Assembly: GCF_025136295.1 (NCBI RefSeq)
Contig: NZ_CP062788.1
Span: 930,001 to 994,000, forward strand
Direction: 5' to 3'
DNA: 64,000 nucleotides
Source of the DNA: Aestuariispira ectoiniformans
GTDB lineage: Bacteria > Pseudomonadota > Alphaproteobacteria > UBA8366 > Aestuariispiraceae
How positions within the stretch are numbered: the stretch's first letter is position 1; each line of letters begins with the position of its first letter. The position numbers and the translations under genes are program-made. This document shows positions 1 through 8,553 of the stretch, in pieces. A model generated the notes under the pieces. That model did not search any database. It was not told the DNA's origin and was given only the letters and a program-made list of their open reading frames with translations.

Positions 1-926
1 ATTTCACAACCGCCTCGCGGTCGCTTTTCCAAAACCCGAATGCGAAACTGATCCAGTTGAATGTGACGGCCTTCGATGCCATCAAACATGGCGCGGTATC
101 CTTGGTGGCGGATGCAAAGGCTGGATTGGCGGAACTGCTGGATGGTCTGGAAGGCTATCGCGCGCCCGCCGACTGGCAGGCGAAAACTGCCACCGTGAAG
201 GAAGCCTGGGAAGTTGCTTGCAGCGAGGCGACGGGGGCCAGTGATGCCGAGTTACCGAGTGACGCGCAGGTTCTGGGCGCGGTGAACCGCCAGGCGGGTG
301 AGATGGGCACGGTGGTCTGTGCCGCAGGCGGTCTGCCGGGCGAGTTGCACAAGAACTGGCGCGCCGAAGGACCGGACAGCTATCATCTGGAATATGGCTT
401 TAGCTGCATGGGGTATGAGATCGCCGGGGGGCTTGGCGTGAAAATGGCCAAGCCGGAGCGCGATGTGACCGTCATGGTCGGCGACGGCAGCTATATGATG
501 ATGAATTCCGAAATCGCCACCTCTGTGATGCTGGGCCACAAGCTCACCATTGTGGTACTCGACAACCGGGGCTATGGCTGTATCAACCGCCTGCAGCAGG
601 CCTGCGGCGGGGCAGGGTTCAACAACCTGCTCAAGGATGCCAACCATGTGGTACCCAGCAATATTGATTTCGCACAGCATGCCGGTTCCATGGGGGCGAT
701 TGCGGAGAAGGTTTCCGGCATTGCCGAACTGGAAGCAGCCCTTGTGCGTGCCAAATCCTCCGACCGGACCCATGTGATCGTGATCGACACGGACCCGTTG
801 ACGACAACGGGTGAGGGCGGGGCCTGGTGGGATGTGGCCGTGCCGGAAGTCTCAAAACGCGCGGAGGTGAACGCCGCCCGCGCCAACTATGTAACCGCCA
901 CGTCTCAGCAGAAGGTAGACCGCTGA
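1..926 (+). CDS. iolD: 3D-(3,5/4)-trihydroxycyclohexane-1,2-dione hydrolase, C-terminal part (IolD)
   Basis: This is a thiamine-diphosphate enzyme of myo-inositol catabolism that opens the ring of trihydroxycyclohexane-dione to 5-deoxy-glucuronate. The reading frame is open from base 3, so the gene begins before the window. About 307 residues are visible, roughly the C-terminal half of a family protein of 600-odd residues. The ThDP/Mg2+ motif is visible as GDGSYMMMNSE (GDG near 480-488), followed some 25 residues later by the conserved Asn in VVLDN. A TTTGEGGAWWDV stretch typical of IolD lies near the C-terminus. The stop is one base before the start of iolE, so the two are probably co-transcribed and translationally coupled. 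The assignment rests on recognised family sequence plus the iolE neighbour. Confidence 0.9.
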   Translation, partial: FTTASRSLFQNPNAKLIQLNVTAFDAIKHGAVSLVADAKAGLAELLDGLEGYRAPADWQAKTATVKEAWEVACSEATGASDAELPSDAQVLGAVNRQAGEMGTVVCAAGGLPGELHKNWRAEGPDSYHLEYGFSCMGYEIAGGLGVKMAKPERDVTVMVGDGSYMMMNSEIATSVMLGHKLTIVVLDNRGYGCINRLQQACGGAGFNNLLKDANHVVPSNIDFAQHAGSMGAIAEKVSGIAELEAALVRAKSSDRTHVIVIDTDPLTTTGEGGAWWDVAVPEVSKRAEVNAARANYVTATSQQKVDR

Positions 927-927
927 C

Positions 928-1821
928 ATGACCATACAGATCGGGATCAATCCCATTTCCTGGAGTAATGACGACCTGCAAAGCCTGGGTGGGGCGACGC
1001 CGCTGGAGACCTGCCTTGGCGAGATCAAGCAGGCAGGCTATGCCGGGTTGGAGCTTTACCATAAATGCCCGCGCCAGCCGGAAGCTTTACAGGCCGCCGT
1101 CGCCCCCTATGGCCTGAAAATCGTGTCAGGCTGGTATAGCGGCCGCCTGCTGGAGCGGGATGCGGATGCGGAAATCGCCGCCCTTCAGGATCATCTGAAC
1201 CTCCTGAAGGCAATGGACTGTCAGGTCATGGTCTGGGCGGAAGTCACCGGCTGTGTCCATGGCGATATCGACACACCGGTCTCCCAGCGCCCGGTGATCC
1301 GGGACGAGCAATGGCCCGAATTTGCTGAACGCATGACCAAAGTGGCCGACTACCTGCGCGACCAGGGTATCGCCATGGCCTATCATCATCACATGGGCAC
1401 CGTGATAGAGACCGAGGCCGAAGTCGACCGCCTGATGGCGGAGACCGGCCCGTCGGTCGGTCTGTTACTCGACACCGGGCATCTGGTATTCGCGGGCGGC
1501 GATCCTTACGCAACGCTTGAGCGTCATCGGGATCGCGTGGTTCATGTTCATTGCAAGGATATCCGCGCGGATGTGCTGGCCCGTGCCAAGGCGGAAGGCT
1601 GGAGCTTCCTGAACGGCGTGATCGAAGGCGTCTTCACCGTGCCCGGCGACGGCAGCATCGACTATCAGCGCGTCGCCGACATCCTGGCCGCCCAGGACTA
1701 CAGCGGCTGGCTGGTCGTAGAAGCCGAACAGGACCCGGACAAGGCCAACCCCCTGCAATATGCCACCATGGGCCATCAACATCTGGAACAGGTTGCGCGC
1801 AAGGCCGGGTTGCTGGCCTAG
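928..1821 (+). CDS. iolE: myo-inosose-2 dehydratase (IolE)
   Basis: This 297-residue protein dehydrates 2-keto-myo-inositol (scyllo-inosose) to the dione used by IolD. It belongs to the xylose-isomerase-like TIM-barrel family. The opening IGINPISWSNDDL is typical of IolE, and the metal-site segments LLLDTGHLVFAGGD, VHVHCKDIR and WLVVEAEQDPDKA are all present. The length is normal for the family. The ATG follows the iolD stop by one base. A strong terminator lies 23 bases downstream, so iolE is the last gene of its transcript. The rest of the inositol pathway must lie upstream of the window or elsewhere. Confidence 0.93.
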   Translation: MTIQIGINPISWSNDDLQSLGGATPLETCLGEIKQAGYAGLELYHKCPRQPEALQAAVAPYGLKIVSGWYSGRLLERDADAEIAALQDHLNLLKAMDCQVMVWAEVTGCVHGDIDTPVSQRPVIRDEQWPEFAERMTKVADYLRDQGIAMAYHHHMGTVIETEAEVDRLMAETGPSVGLLLDTGHLVFAGGDPYATLERHRDRVVHVHCKDIRADVLARAKAEGWSFLNGVIEGVFTVPGDGSIDYQRVADILAAQDYSGWLVVEAEQDPDKANPLQYATMGHQHLEQVARKAGLLA

Positions 1822-1843
1822 ACAACAGACGGTTCCATCCTGG

Positions 1844-1877
1844 AAAACCCCCGTCCGGGCAACCGGCGGGGGTTTTT
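1844..1877 (+). terminator. rho-independent terminator after iolE
   Basis: The stem AAAACCCCCG-CCGG pairs with CCGG-CGGGGGTTTT with one bulged T, a short GCAA loop and a T-run. It begins 23 bases after the iolE stop. Confidence 0.85.
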
Positions 1878-2135
1878 GTTTGAATTGAAAAAGTGAGCTA
1901 TTATAAGTGTTTATGGTGATTATGAGGTCTGTGGCATAGAAAGAAGGTTGATGCTGTGTTGTTTGGGATATGTGTTGCCTTATCGTTACTTTATGTTTTC
2001 GCAATTCTAGTACTGCCATTGTTGCACGCTGAATGGCTCCCTGTAACTTTTTCTACGCATATGCACTTCAACGAATGGGGGGATTACCTGACTGGTTTTG
2101 TGTCGCCATTAGCGCTCGTTTGGTTTGTTGGGACC

Positions 2136-2139
2136 CTAG
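2136..2139. repeat. target-site duplication CTAG (left copy; right copy 2990-2993)
   Basis: Identical CTAG tetramers directly abut both ends of the insertion sequence. Keeping a single copy restores the reading frame of the interrupted host gene, which supports these boundaries. Confidence 0.85.
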
Positions 2140-2989
2140 GCCGTAAACTCATAAACAGGATTCCCCTTTCGGTCTTGATGTGATTCATGTCTCTTGTTGC
2201 CGAACGAGGGAGTTTTCATGAGCCGCCGCCGCTACGAACTGACAGATTTCGAATGGTCGATTATCGCACCTTTGCTGCCGAACAAGCCGCGCGGGGTACC
2301 ACGTGTCGATGACCGGCGGGTGCTGAACGGCATTCTGTGGCGGTTCCGGGCAGGCACGCCTTGGGCGGAGATACCGGAGCGTTACGGCCCCCATACGACC
2401 TGCTACAATCGCTTCGTCCGCTGGCGCAAGGCCGGGGTATGGGATCGGCTTTTGGAGGCAATCTCAGCGGCTTACGACAGCGACATCGTCATGATCGACA
2501 GTAGTTGCGTCCGGGTCCATCAGCATGGTGCGACCGGTAAAAAGGGGGATCTGACGATGGCTGCATGGGCCGTTCCCGGGGTGGACTGACGACCAAGATC
2601 CATGCCCTTGTCGACGCTGAAGGTCGGCCGGTGAAACTGGCCCTCACGCCGGGGCAAGCTCATGACGGCCGATCAGCGGAGGGCCTGCTCAAAGACTTGA
2701 AGGAGGGGGCCATCCTGCTGGCCGACCGGGCCTATGACAGTGACGCCATCCGCGCCCTTGCCGACGCGCGCAAGGCCTGGGCCAATATTCCGCCAAAACG
2801 GAACCGCAAAAAGACCTTCGCCTTCTCAAGCTGGGTCTATCGCCAGCGCAACCTCGTCGAGCGCTTCTTCAACAAGCTCAAGCAATTCCGGGGCATCGCC
2901 ACGCGATACGACCGTAACCCAGAGAATTTCCTGGCTGCCGTCAAGCTCGCTTCATGCCGCATCTGGATCAGAAGTTATGAGTCTGCGGC
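2140..2989 (+). mobile_element. IS5-family (IS427-like group) insertion sequence, 850 bp
   Basis: Terminal inverted repeats are visible: GCCGTAAACTCATAA at 2140-2154 and, reverse-complemented, GCCGCAGACTCATAA at the right end (13 of 15 match). The element is flanked on both sides by CTAG (2136-2139 and 2990-2993). It carries one transposase in two overlapping frames. Size, CTAG target and frameshifted transposase fit the IS427 group of IS5. The group name is inferred from these traits, not from a database match. Both ends and both frames look intact, so the element may still be mobile. Confidence 0.93.
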
Positions 2990-2993
2990 CTAG
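2218..2993 (+). CDS. IS5-family DDE transposase made by programmed -1 frameshift (orfA + orfB)
   Basis: OrfA starts at the ATG at 2218 after a GAGGGA ribosome site and runs to a TGA at 2587-2589. OrfB lies in the -1 frame and ends at 2993. The slippery string A-AAG-GGG at 2541-2547 allows AAG-GGG to re-pair as AAA-GGG. After the slip the protein reads through GGSDDGCMGRSRGGLTTK, the expected family sequence, giving a product of about 258 residues. The catalytic triad is D in VMIDSS (residue 94), D in LLADRAYD, and E in RNLVERFFNKLK. The orfA N-terminal helix region (YELTDFEWSIIAPLLP) is typical. The stop codon TAG belongs to the duplicated CTAG target rather than to the element. Confidence 0.9.
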
Positions 2994-3589
2994 TCTATCA
3001 ACGTAAAGAATTTGCCCTTCAGAGGAAGGAGTATGAGTTGCAGCGTTCTACGCTGGACCAACAAAAGGAAGAGTTGAGAGGATCGAAAGAAGCATTAGCA
3101 GATCAAGTTCGACAAGCTGAAAGAGCGAACGTTCTGGCAGGGAGGCAGCTATTCACATCATATTTCGGAAAGAAACATAAAGAGATAAGAGAGAATCTGG
3201 CTTCGAGCTGGGTGCCACATAATATTCATTTAGCACTTCTTGACGCATACAGACCGCAAGCTATTCCCAGTGACACATATAACCATTGGACCTTGGTGTG
3301 GCGTAGTCTACATGCCAGCATGAAAGAAACTAAAAGAGATATAGAACTGGCGAGCGAGATATACCAAGCTATCCACTCACTGAGTATTAACTGCGAGAGT
3401 TTTATTGACGATGTGTCTATGGCTCATCTCGAGAATTTCATAGACAGTAATTTGGAAAGCGAAATGCGAAGCATATTGGCAATGAATAGTTTTTTTAAAT
3501 CGATCTACCCGAAAAGATATGAAGAAGCGCTCAGTGATTTCTAGGGCAGAGATATTTGGTAACTAATTGTTTTTGTTGAAAACGGAAAT

Positions 3590-3617
3590 CCCTCCTGACA
3601 TACCCCTGTCAGGAGGG
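3590..3617. terminator. hairpin upstream of alkC, possible terminator
   Basis: An 11-bp perfect stem (CCCTCCTGACA with TGTCAGGAGGG) encloses a 6-base loop. The bases after it (GGTGTTTATATCC) form only a weak T-run, so termination of the interrupted upstream gene is plausible but not certain. Confidence 0.55.
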
Positions 3618-3661
3618 GGTGTTTATATCCACCGGCAATTGATTTGCCGATGGAGGGGAAG

Positions 3662-4795
3662 ATGCCGGAACCGTTTAAGAATTTCTTTAATGAAGCCCGC
3701 GTGAAGGGGCTGGCGACCCAGATTGTCAGCTATTGTCCGCAGTTTGACGGACAGGGCTTTGTCGATTTTGTCATATCCGGCCTGGAAGACCTTGAGTTGA
3801 AGGAGCGCAGCGCCCGCATTGCGGAGGGGCTGGGCCATTTCCTGCCTGCGAATTTCGCGCAATCCGCCATCATCCTGCAACGCTGCCTGCATCCGGACGA
3901 AGACACGGCCTTCCAGAGCGACGCGGATTTCGGGGCGGAAGGCGTGCGCGGCTGGATGATTGCGCCGATGAGCCACTATGTGGCAGAGCAGGGCATGGGG
4001 CATTTCGATCTCGCCATGGCGACCTTGAAGGAAATGACCAAGCGTTTTACGGCTGAATTCGCCGTCCGGTTCTTCCTGCTGGAGGACAGGGACCGGGCGC
4101 TGGCGATCATGGAGGACTGGATTTGTGACCCCAACCGCCATGTGCGGCGTCTGGTTTCCGAAGGCACGCGGCCCCGTCTGCCCTGGGCCATGCGTCTGCC
4201 GATGTTTCAGGAAGATCCCGCGCCGGTCTTGGCTCTTCTGGAGAAACTGAAGGATGACGGGGAAGAATATGTCCGCCGGTCGGTCGCCAATAACCTGAAC
4301 GACATCGCCAAGGATCATCCCGATCTGGTGGCGGAGGTGGCGGCCCGCTGGATGAAGGATGCCACGAAGGAACGGCAATGGCTGGTGCGTCATGCCTTGC
4401 GGACGCTGGTGAAACAGGGGCATCCGAAAGCCTTGGCGGCCTTGGGCTTTGACGAGGCAGAGGTGGACCTTGCCCGCCTTGCCATCAAAACGCCGGTCGT
4501 GACATTCGGGGACGCCCTGGAATTCGAGGTGGAGTTGCAGTCAAAGGCCGCCAATGACCAGAAACTGGTGATCGACTATGTGGTTCATCACATGAAGGCG
4601 AACGGCAGCCTGACACCCAAGGTCTTCAAATGGACCACGATCACCCTGCCTGCCGGTGGGGCCCATAAGGCACAGCGCAAACATGCGATCCGGCCGATCA
4701 CGACCCGGCGTTATTATCCCGGCCTGCATAAGCTGGAGATTGTCGCCAACGGCAAGTCGCTAGGGGTTGCCGATTTCGGCCTCACGATGGACTAG
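3662..4795 (+). CDS. alkC: AlkC-type DNA alkylation-repair glycosylase
   Basis: The 377-residue protein is built of HEAT-like helical repeats (about residues 1-265), with segments such as EEYVRRSVANNLNDIAKDHP and RQWLVRHALRTLVKQGHP typical of the AlkC/AlkD superfamily. A C-terminal beta-rich region of about 110 residues matches the Ig-like domain that distinguishes AlkC from AlkD. AlkC enzymes excise positively charged methylated bases such as 3-methylcytosine and 1-methyladenine from DNA. I chose the ATG at 3662 because GGAGGGG lies at 3652-3658; a TTG at 3644 would have no ribosome site. The gene stands alone between the IS-split gene and a convergent unknown gene, with normal GC. A second alkylation-repair glycosylase (tag) lies 17 kb away. 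Confidence 0.85.
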   Translation: MPEPFKNFFNEARVKGLATQIVSYCPQFDGQGFVDFVISGLEDLELKERSARIAEGLGHFLPANFAQSAIILQRCLHPDEDTAFQSDADFGAEGVRGWMIAPMSHYVAEQGMGHFDLAMATLKEMTKRFTAEFAVRFFLLEDRDRALAIMEDWICDPNRHVRRLVSEGTRPRLPWAMRLPMFQEDPAPVLALLEKLKDDGEEYVRRSVANNLNDIAKDHPDLVAEVAARWMKDATKERQWLVRHALRTLVKQGHPKALAALGFDEAEVDLARLAIKTPVVTFGDALEFEVELQSKAANDQKLVIDYVVHHMKANGSLTPKVFKWTTITLPAGGAHKAQRKHAIRPITTRRYYPGLHKLEIVANGKSLGVADFGLTMD

Positions 4796-5514
4796 ATACC
4801 AAAAATACTCCAACCAATTTCCGTTTTGCTCGTACAATAGAAGCCTTCAAAAGCATCTTGAGCTAGCACAGCTTCTATTTTTTCCTTAGACGAGCATAAG
4901 AATGAAAAGTGGCTATCCCAATGTGTCGTAAGTAGAAAGTCATGATTTTTCGGAAATATATTCACCCTGTAAGGTAAAATGTCTGTCTGAATGAGGTCAT
5001 CAATAAGATGCAAATTGCGTTTTGTATCGAACTCGTCGCTGACCCAGACCCAGTCATGCCCAAGAGATTTCAGCGCAGCTAAAATCCTGTTTTCTAGAAT
5101 TGGCGGTAAGCTCCCTTCTTCTGGCATGACAATATTATGGCTTTTCAAGCTTACAAGCTTGGCCTCAATATCGGGTTTGCAGAATTCCTTCCTTAGGGCG
5201 CGAATAGCCGTCTGCAACCCGATGTTGATCTCTGAAATATCGGAAAGTGACGTTAATTCTAAAACCGTTTTCCATGTAACCGGTTCACAGCGTTCGAGAA
5301 GCTCAAACTTTTCAAGGCCGTCATCGTGGGTCACAACGTCTACCGGGCCGTGTTTTCGCTGCAATTGAGCAATTTCAATGCCGAATTTATTAAGGTCTTC
5401 GGCTCTTACTCTCAGAAATGGATGCAAAATTACATATACGCTTTCGAAGCGGCCGTCGTAGAATTCAAGAATGTTGCCGCTTTGAGGGCAAAGTAATTTT
5501 GGAGGTTTTGACAT
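4792..5514 (-). CDS. hypothetical protein, 240 residues, unrecognised
   Basis: I do not recognise this protein. It starts MSKPPKLLCPQSGNILEFYDG, which resembles a small substrate-recognition module, and continues as a mixed alpha/beta soluble protein. It has no signal peptide or membrane helix. A WVWVSDEF segment and a C-terminal FEGFYCTSKTEIGWSIFGI are notable. The gene is distinctly AT-richer than alkC or amn and is convergent with alkC; the two stop codons share a CTAG (alkC TAG at 4793-4795, this gene's TAG at 4794-4792 on the minus strand). Its base composition and its position beside an IS-bearing pocket suggest acquisition by transfer. An immunity- or cargo-type protein is possible, but nothing in the sequence proves a role. 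Confidence 0.7.
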   Translation of the reverse strand: MSKPPKLLCPQSGNILEFYDGRFESVYVILHPFLRVRAEDLNKFGIEIAQLQRKHGPVDVVTHDDGLEKFELLERCEPVTWKTVLELTSLSDISEINIGLQTAIRALRKEFCKPDIEAKLVSLKSHNIVMPEEGSLPPILENRILAALKSLGHDWVWVSDEFDTKRNLHLIDDLIQTDILPYRVNIFPKNHDFLLTTHWDSHFSFLCSSKEKIEAVLAQDAFEGFYCTSKTEIGWSIFGI

Positions 5515-5749
5515 TACTATATCCGAAATTCGTAATTGCTGAATTATTTTTCATAATTCAACTTATCCGTCGCGGGATGGCAAGACGAAACGACTTTCCT
5601 GCAACCAATCCGTAACCGGCAATCTGCTATACTGGGTTCATGTGGGCCACGTATAATTTATGCGCGGGCGCAGGCTTGCAAAGCGGAGCCACTTACCACA
5701 GGATCGGTCAATTAACGTCGATAACGGCAATAACAATAAGAGGTGAAAC

Positions 5750-7216
5750 ATGCCGGGTAATGGACATGGTGTCGTCCGCGATCTGCGGGATTTTAACGAC
5801 CCTGAACAAGCGTTTGCAGAAATCACACGGATTTATGACGAAGGGGTCGCCAAGATACGGGCGGCCTTTGCTGAATTCGCCGCCGGGAACCGGGATATGG
5901 AGCCGGTTGAAGCTTTCTATCCCTACATGGGGATCGAGATCGAGCATCCCAAGCCGGTGTATGATGTGAAGACATCCTACGGGACGTTGGCCTTTCCCGG
6001 CTTCTACGGCACGACCCTGACCCGCCCGGAACTGTTCAGCGGCTATCTGAAAAAACAGATCCATCTTCTGCTGAAAAGCCACGGCAAGCCCGTCAAAATC
6101 GGCGTTAGCGACAAGGCCATCCCGCTGCCCTTCGTGATCGAGGAGGCGACGGCGGAGATTACCTCGGATGATGTGCATGATATGAAGCGTATCTTCACCA
6201 TGCCCAATCTGGCGGATATCGATGACGCCATTGCCAATGGTGACTATGAACCGAAGGATGGCGAGGCCTTCCCGCTGTCGCTGTTTTCAGGGCCGCGCGT
6301 GGACCTGGGCTGTATGCGGCTTAGCCATTACACCGCCACCAGCCCGGACCATTTCCAGCGTTTCGTGCTGTTCACCAACTATCAGCGCTATGTGGATGAA
6401 TTCATCAGATACGGCAAGGAGCAGGTCGCCAACGGCAGTGACTATGAGGCCTTTGTCGAACCGGGCGACGTGGTCACGCCGAACCCGAAGCTGACGGATA
6501 TCCAGGCCTCCGGCACGCCCTTGGATCATCTGCCGCAGATGCCTGCCTATCACCTGAAACGTGCTGACCGCGATGGCATCACTCTGGTCAATATCGGTGT
6601 CGGCCCGTCCAACGCCAAGACGATCACCGACCATATTGCGGTGCTGCGCCCCCATTGCTGGATGATGATCGGCCACTGTGGCGGCCTCCGCCGGACACAG
6701 TCTCTGGGTGATTATGTTCTGGCCCACGCCTATATCCGGGAGGACAGCGTGCTGGACGACGACCTGCCGGTCTGGGTGCCCGTTCCGCCGATCGCCGAGG
6801 TGCAGGTGGCGTTGCAGGATGCGGTGGCGAAAGTCACTGGCCTGCACGGTCAGGATATGAAGATCAGCATGCGCACCGGCACGGTGGCGACCACCGATAA
6901 TCGGAACTGGGAGCTTCGCCATGACGAGCTTTCCAAACGGTTCAGCCAGTCCCGCGCCATTGCGGTGGATATGGAAAGCGCGACCATCGCGGCCAATGGT
7001 TTCCGTTTCCGGGTGCCCTACGGGACCCTGCTTTGTGTGTCGGACAAGCCGCTTCATGGGGAGTTGAAACTGCGCGGCATGGCCAATGCCTTCTATCGGG
7101 AGCGGATCAGCCAGCATCTGGATATCAGCATCAAGGCGATCGAGACCCTGCGTGCCCAGGTGGATCAGCTTCATTCCCGTAAATTAAGGAGTTTCCGAGA
7201 GCCTGCCTTCCGTTAA
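5750..7216 (+). CDS. amn: AMP nucleosidase
   Basis: This 488-residue enzyme splits AMP into adenine and ribose 5-phosphate in the cytoplasm, a step of purine salvage and adenylate control. It has the two-part structure of the family: an N-terminal regulatory region (about 1-185, with YPYMGIEIEHPKPVYDVKTSYG) and a C-terminal nucleoside-phosphorylase-like catalytic domain with LVNIGVGPSNAKTITDHIA, MIGHCGGLRRTQ, AVDMESATIAANGFRFRVPY and LLCVSDKPLHGELK. The Glu of the VDMESATIA motif and the Asp of VSDKP are the expected nucleoside-binding and catalytic residues. The ATG follows an AAGAGGTG ribosome site. A putative permease begins 33 bases after its stop and is probably co-transcribed. Confidence 0.95.
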   Translation: MPGNGHGVVRDLRDFNDPEQAFAEITRIYDEGVAKIRAAFAEFAAGNRDMEPVEAFYPYMGIEIEHPKPVYDVKTSYGTLAFPGFYGTTLTRPELFSGYLKKQIHLLLKSHGKPVKIGVSDKAIPLPFVIEEATAEITSDDVHDMKRIFTMPNLADIDDAIANGDYEPKDGEAFPLSLFSGPRVDLGCMRLSHYTATSPDHFQRFVLFTNYQRYVDEFIRYGKEQVANGSDYEAFVEPGDVVTPNPKLTDIQASGTPLDHLPQMPAYHLKRADRDGITLVNIGVGPSNAKTITDHIAVLRPHCWMMIGHCGGLRRTQSLGDYVLAHAYIREDSVLDDDLPVWVPVPPIAEVQVALQDAVAKVTGLHGQDMKISMRTGTVATTDNRNWELRHDELSKRFSQSRAIAVDMESATIAANGFRFRVPYGTLLCVSDKPLHGELKLRGMANAFYRERISQHLDISIKAIETLRAQVDQLHSRKLRSFREPAFR

Positions 7217-7249
7217 TATGCGTCAAATTTCCAAGGGAAGGGGGCAGAT

Positions 7250-8473
7250 GTGACGCCCAATATGGTAATGGTTATCGGGGCCGCCACGACGGCGGTGTTC
7301 ACCCTGAGACCCAAGCTGATCCGCAGACGTTGGTGGCGGGCGACAGTGACGCCGCTCGCCTCCATCATCGGGTCCGGTTTTCTGGTGTCCGGGCCGGTTC
7401 TGGAAGATGTTGCCGGAAACTGGGCCTGGGCGGCGATGCTGACCCTTTGCGGGATGGGCTATCTGTTCGGCTCGGCCGTCCGGCAGAATATCGCATTGGT
7501 CGAACCCATGATGGCGGAAGGCCCGCCACGGTCCATCGCCTTTCTGGAGCGTTTGTCCGGGCTGGCGCTCGCCTTGGCCTATTTTATTTCCGTGGCCTTC
7601 TACCTGAACCTGTTTGCGTCCTTTGCCCTGCGTGCGGCGGATGTGATTGACCCGGTCTATTCCCAGATTCTCGCCACGGGGGTGATTGCGATCCTTGGCC
7701 TGTTGGGCGGCTGGCGCGGCCTGACCGCCCTGGAGGGGGTCGAGGTGCCGACGGTTGGTGTGAAGCTGGCGTTTATTGCCGGCCTGTCGGCGGCCCTGGT
7801 CTTTGCCAATGTCGATAGTTGGCAGGCGGGGACGCTGCAACTGGTGACCGGGCATCCCGGAACTGGCATGCATGAAATCAGGACGCTGCTGGGCCTTGTA
7901 ATCCTTGTGCAGGGGTTTGAGACCTCGCGTTATCTGGGCAGTGAATATGACAGCGCCATGCGTATTCGAACCATGCGCCGGGCACAGCTTTTGTCGACGG
8001 GGATCTATATCGTTTTCATCCTGATGGTGACGCCTTTCGCGCTGGGCGGTTTGCCGCCGGAAGGCAGGGAGACGGCCATTATCGACATGCTGAATCCCCT
8101 GGGCACTATGGTCGCCCCTCTGGTGATTTTCACCGCTTTGGCATCGCAGCTATCGGCGGCGGTGGCGGATATGAATGGCGCGGGTGGCCTGCTTTCAGAT
8201 GGGACGCGGGGCCGGATTTCGGTCAAACTGGGTTATCTGGCAACGGCGGCGGTGGCGATCCTGGTCACCTGGGCTGGCGATATCTTCGAGATTATCGTCT
8301 ACGCGTCAAAGGCCTTCGTGATCTATTACGGCCTGCAGTCGGTGACCGCCGTGGTCGCGACCTGGCGGCACAAGGACGGCATGAAGCGGCTGATCCAGAT
8401 GACGCTCTATTCCCTGGCTACCCTGCTGGCGGTGGCGGTGCTGGTCTTCGGTATTCCGGCGGACGGGGTTTAA
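7250..8473 (+). CDS. multi-pass membrane protein, APC-like permease of unknown substrate
   Basis: The 407-residue protein has about ten to twelve hydrophobic helices and no signal peptide. Features resembling amino acid/polyamine-type (APC fold) permeases are the early TPLASIIGSGFLVSGPVLED segment, which looks like the unwound GSGIF-type first helix of that superfamily, and a VILVQGFETSRYLGSEYD helix midway. I cannot name the substrate. The GTG start at 7250 is preceded by AAGGGAAGGGGG. The 33-base gap from amn suggests one transcript, so a purine base or ribose-derived compound is a possible substrate, but that is inference from position alone. A strong bidirectional terminator closes the unit. 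Confidence 0.75.
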   Translation: MTPNMVMVIGAATTAVFTLRPKLIRRRWWRATVTPLASIIGSGFLVSGPVLEDVAGNWAWAAMLTLCGMGYLFGSAVRQNIALVEPMMAEGPPRSIAFLERLSGLALALAYFISVAFYLNLFASFALRAADVIDPVYSQILATGVIAILGLLGGWRGLTALEGVEVPTVGVKLAFIAGLSAALVFANVDSWQAGTLQLVTGHPGTGMHEIRTLLGLVILVQGFETSRYLGSEYDSAMRIRTMRRAQLLSTGIYIVFILMVTPFALGGLPPEGRETAIIDMLNPLGTMVAPLVIFTALASQLSAAVADMNGAGGLLSDGTRGRISVKLGYLATAAVAILVTWAGDIFEIIVYASKAFVIYYGLQSVTAVVATWRHKDGMKRLIQMTLYSLATLLAVAVLVFGIPADGV

Positions 8474-8495
8474 GGCCAATAGACTTGAGGGAAAC

Positions 8496-8529
8496 AAAAA
8501 ACGCCGACCGCGAAAGGGTCGGCGTTTTT
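8496..8529. terminator. bidirectional terminator between the permease gene and carA
   Basis: A perfect 13-bp stem (AAAAACGCCGACC with GGTCGGCGTTTTT) lies between convergent genes. It has an A-run on one side and a T-run on the other, so it can stop transcripts from both directions. Confidence 0.9.
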
Positions 8530-8553
8530 CCGTAACTGTCAGGCCACCTGGGC

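Larger units (their letters stand above)
1956..3544 (+). pseudogene. membrane/coiled-coil protein gene interrupted by an insertion sequence
   Basis: The left fragment (GTG at 1956, AAGAAGG upstream) encodes about 61 residues: one or two hydrophobic helices around a short HFNEWGDYLTG segment. The right fragment (2994-3544) encodes a charged coiled coil rich in QRKE/QRKEYELQR repeats and then an unrecognised globular tail. Removing 2140-2993 (the IS plus one CTAG copy) joins 184 and 551 bases in one frame with no stop, giving a 244-residue protein, so this was one gene. A helix pair followed by an amphipathic helix resembles some putative phage-abortive-infection membrane proteins, but I do not recognise the family and assign no function. 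The right fragment is clearly AT-richer than its neighbours, which suggests transfer. Fragments from 1956 and from 3038 are open but probably not functional. Confidence 0.85.

Noticed and set aside
2541-2993. Transposase as a broken gene
   Set aside because: The frame change coincides with a slippery sequence and gives the expected family sequence after a -1 slip, so programmed frameshifting is the better reading.
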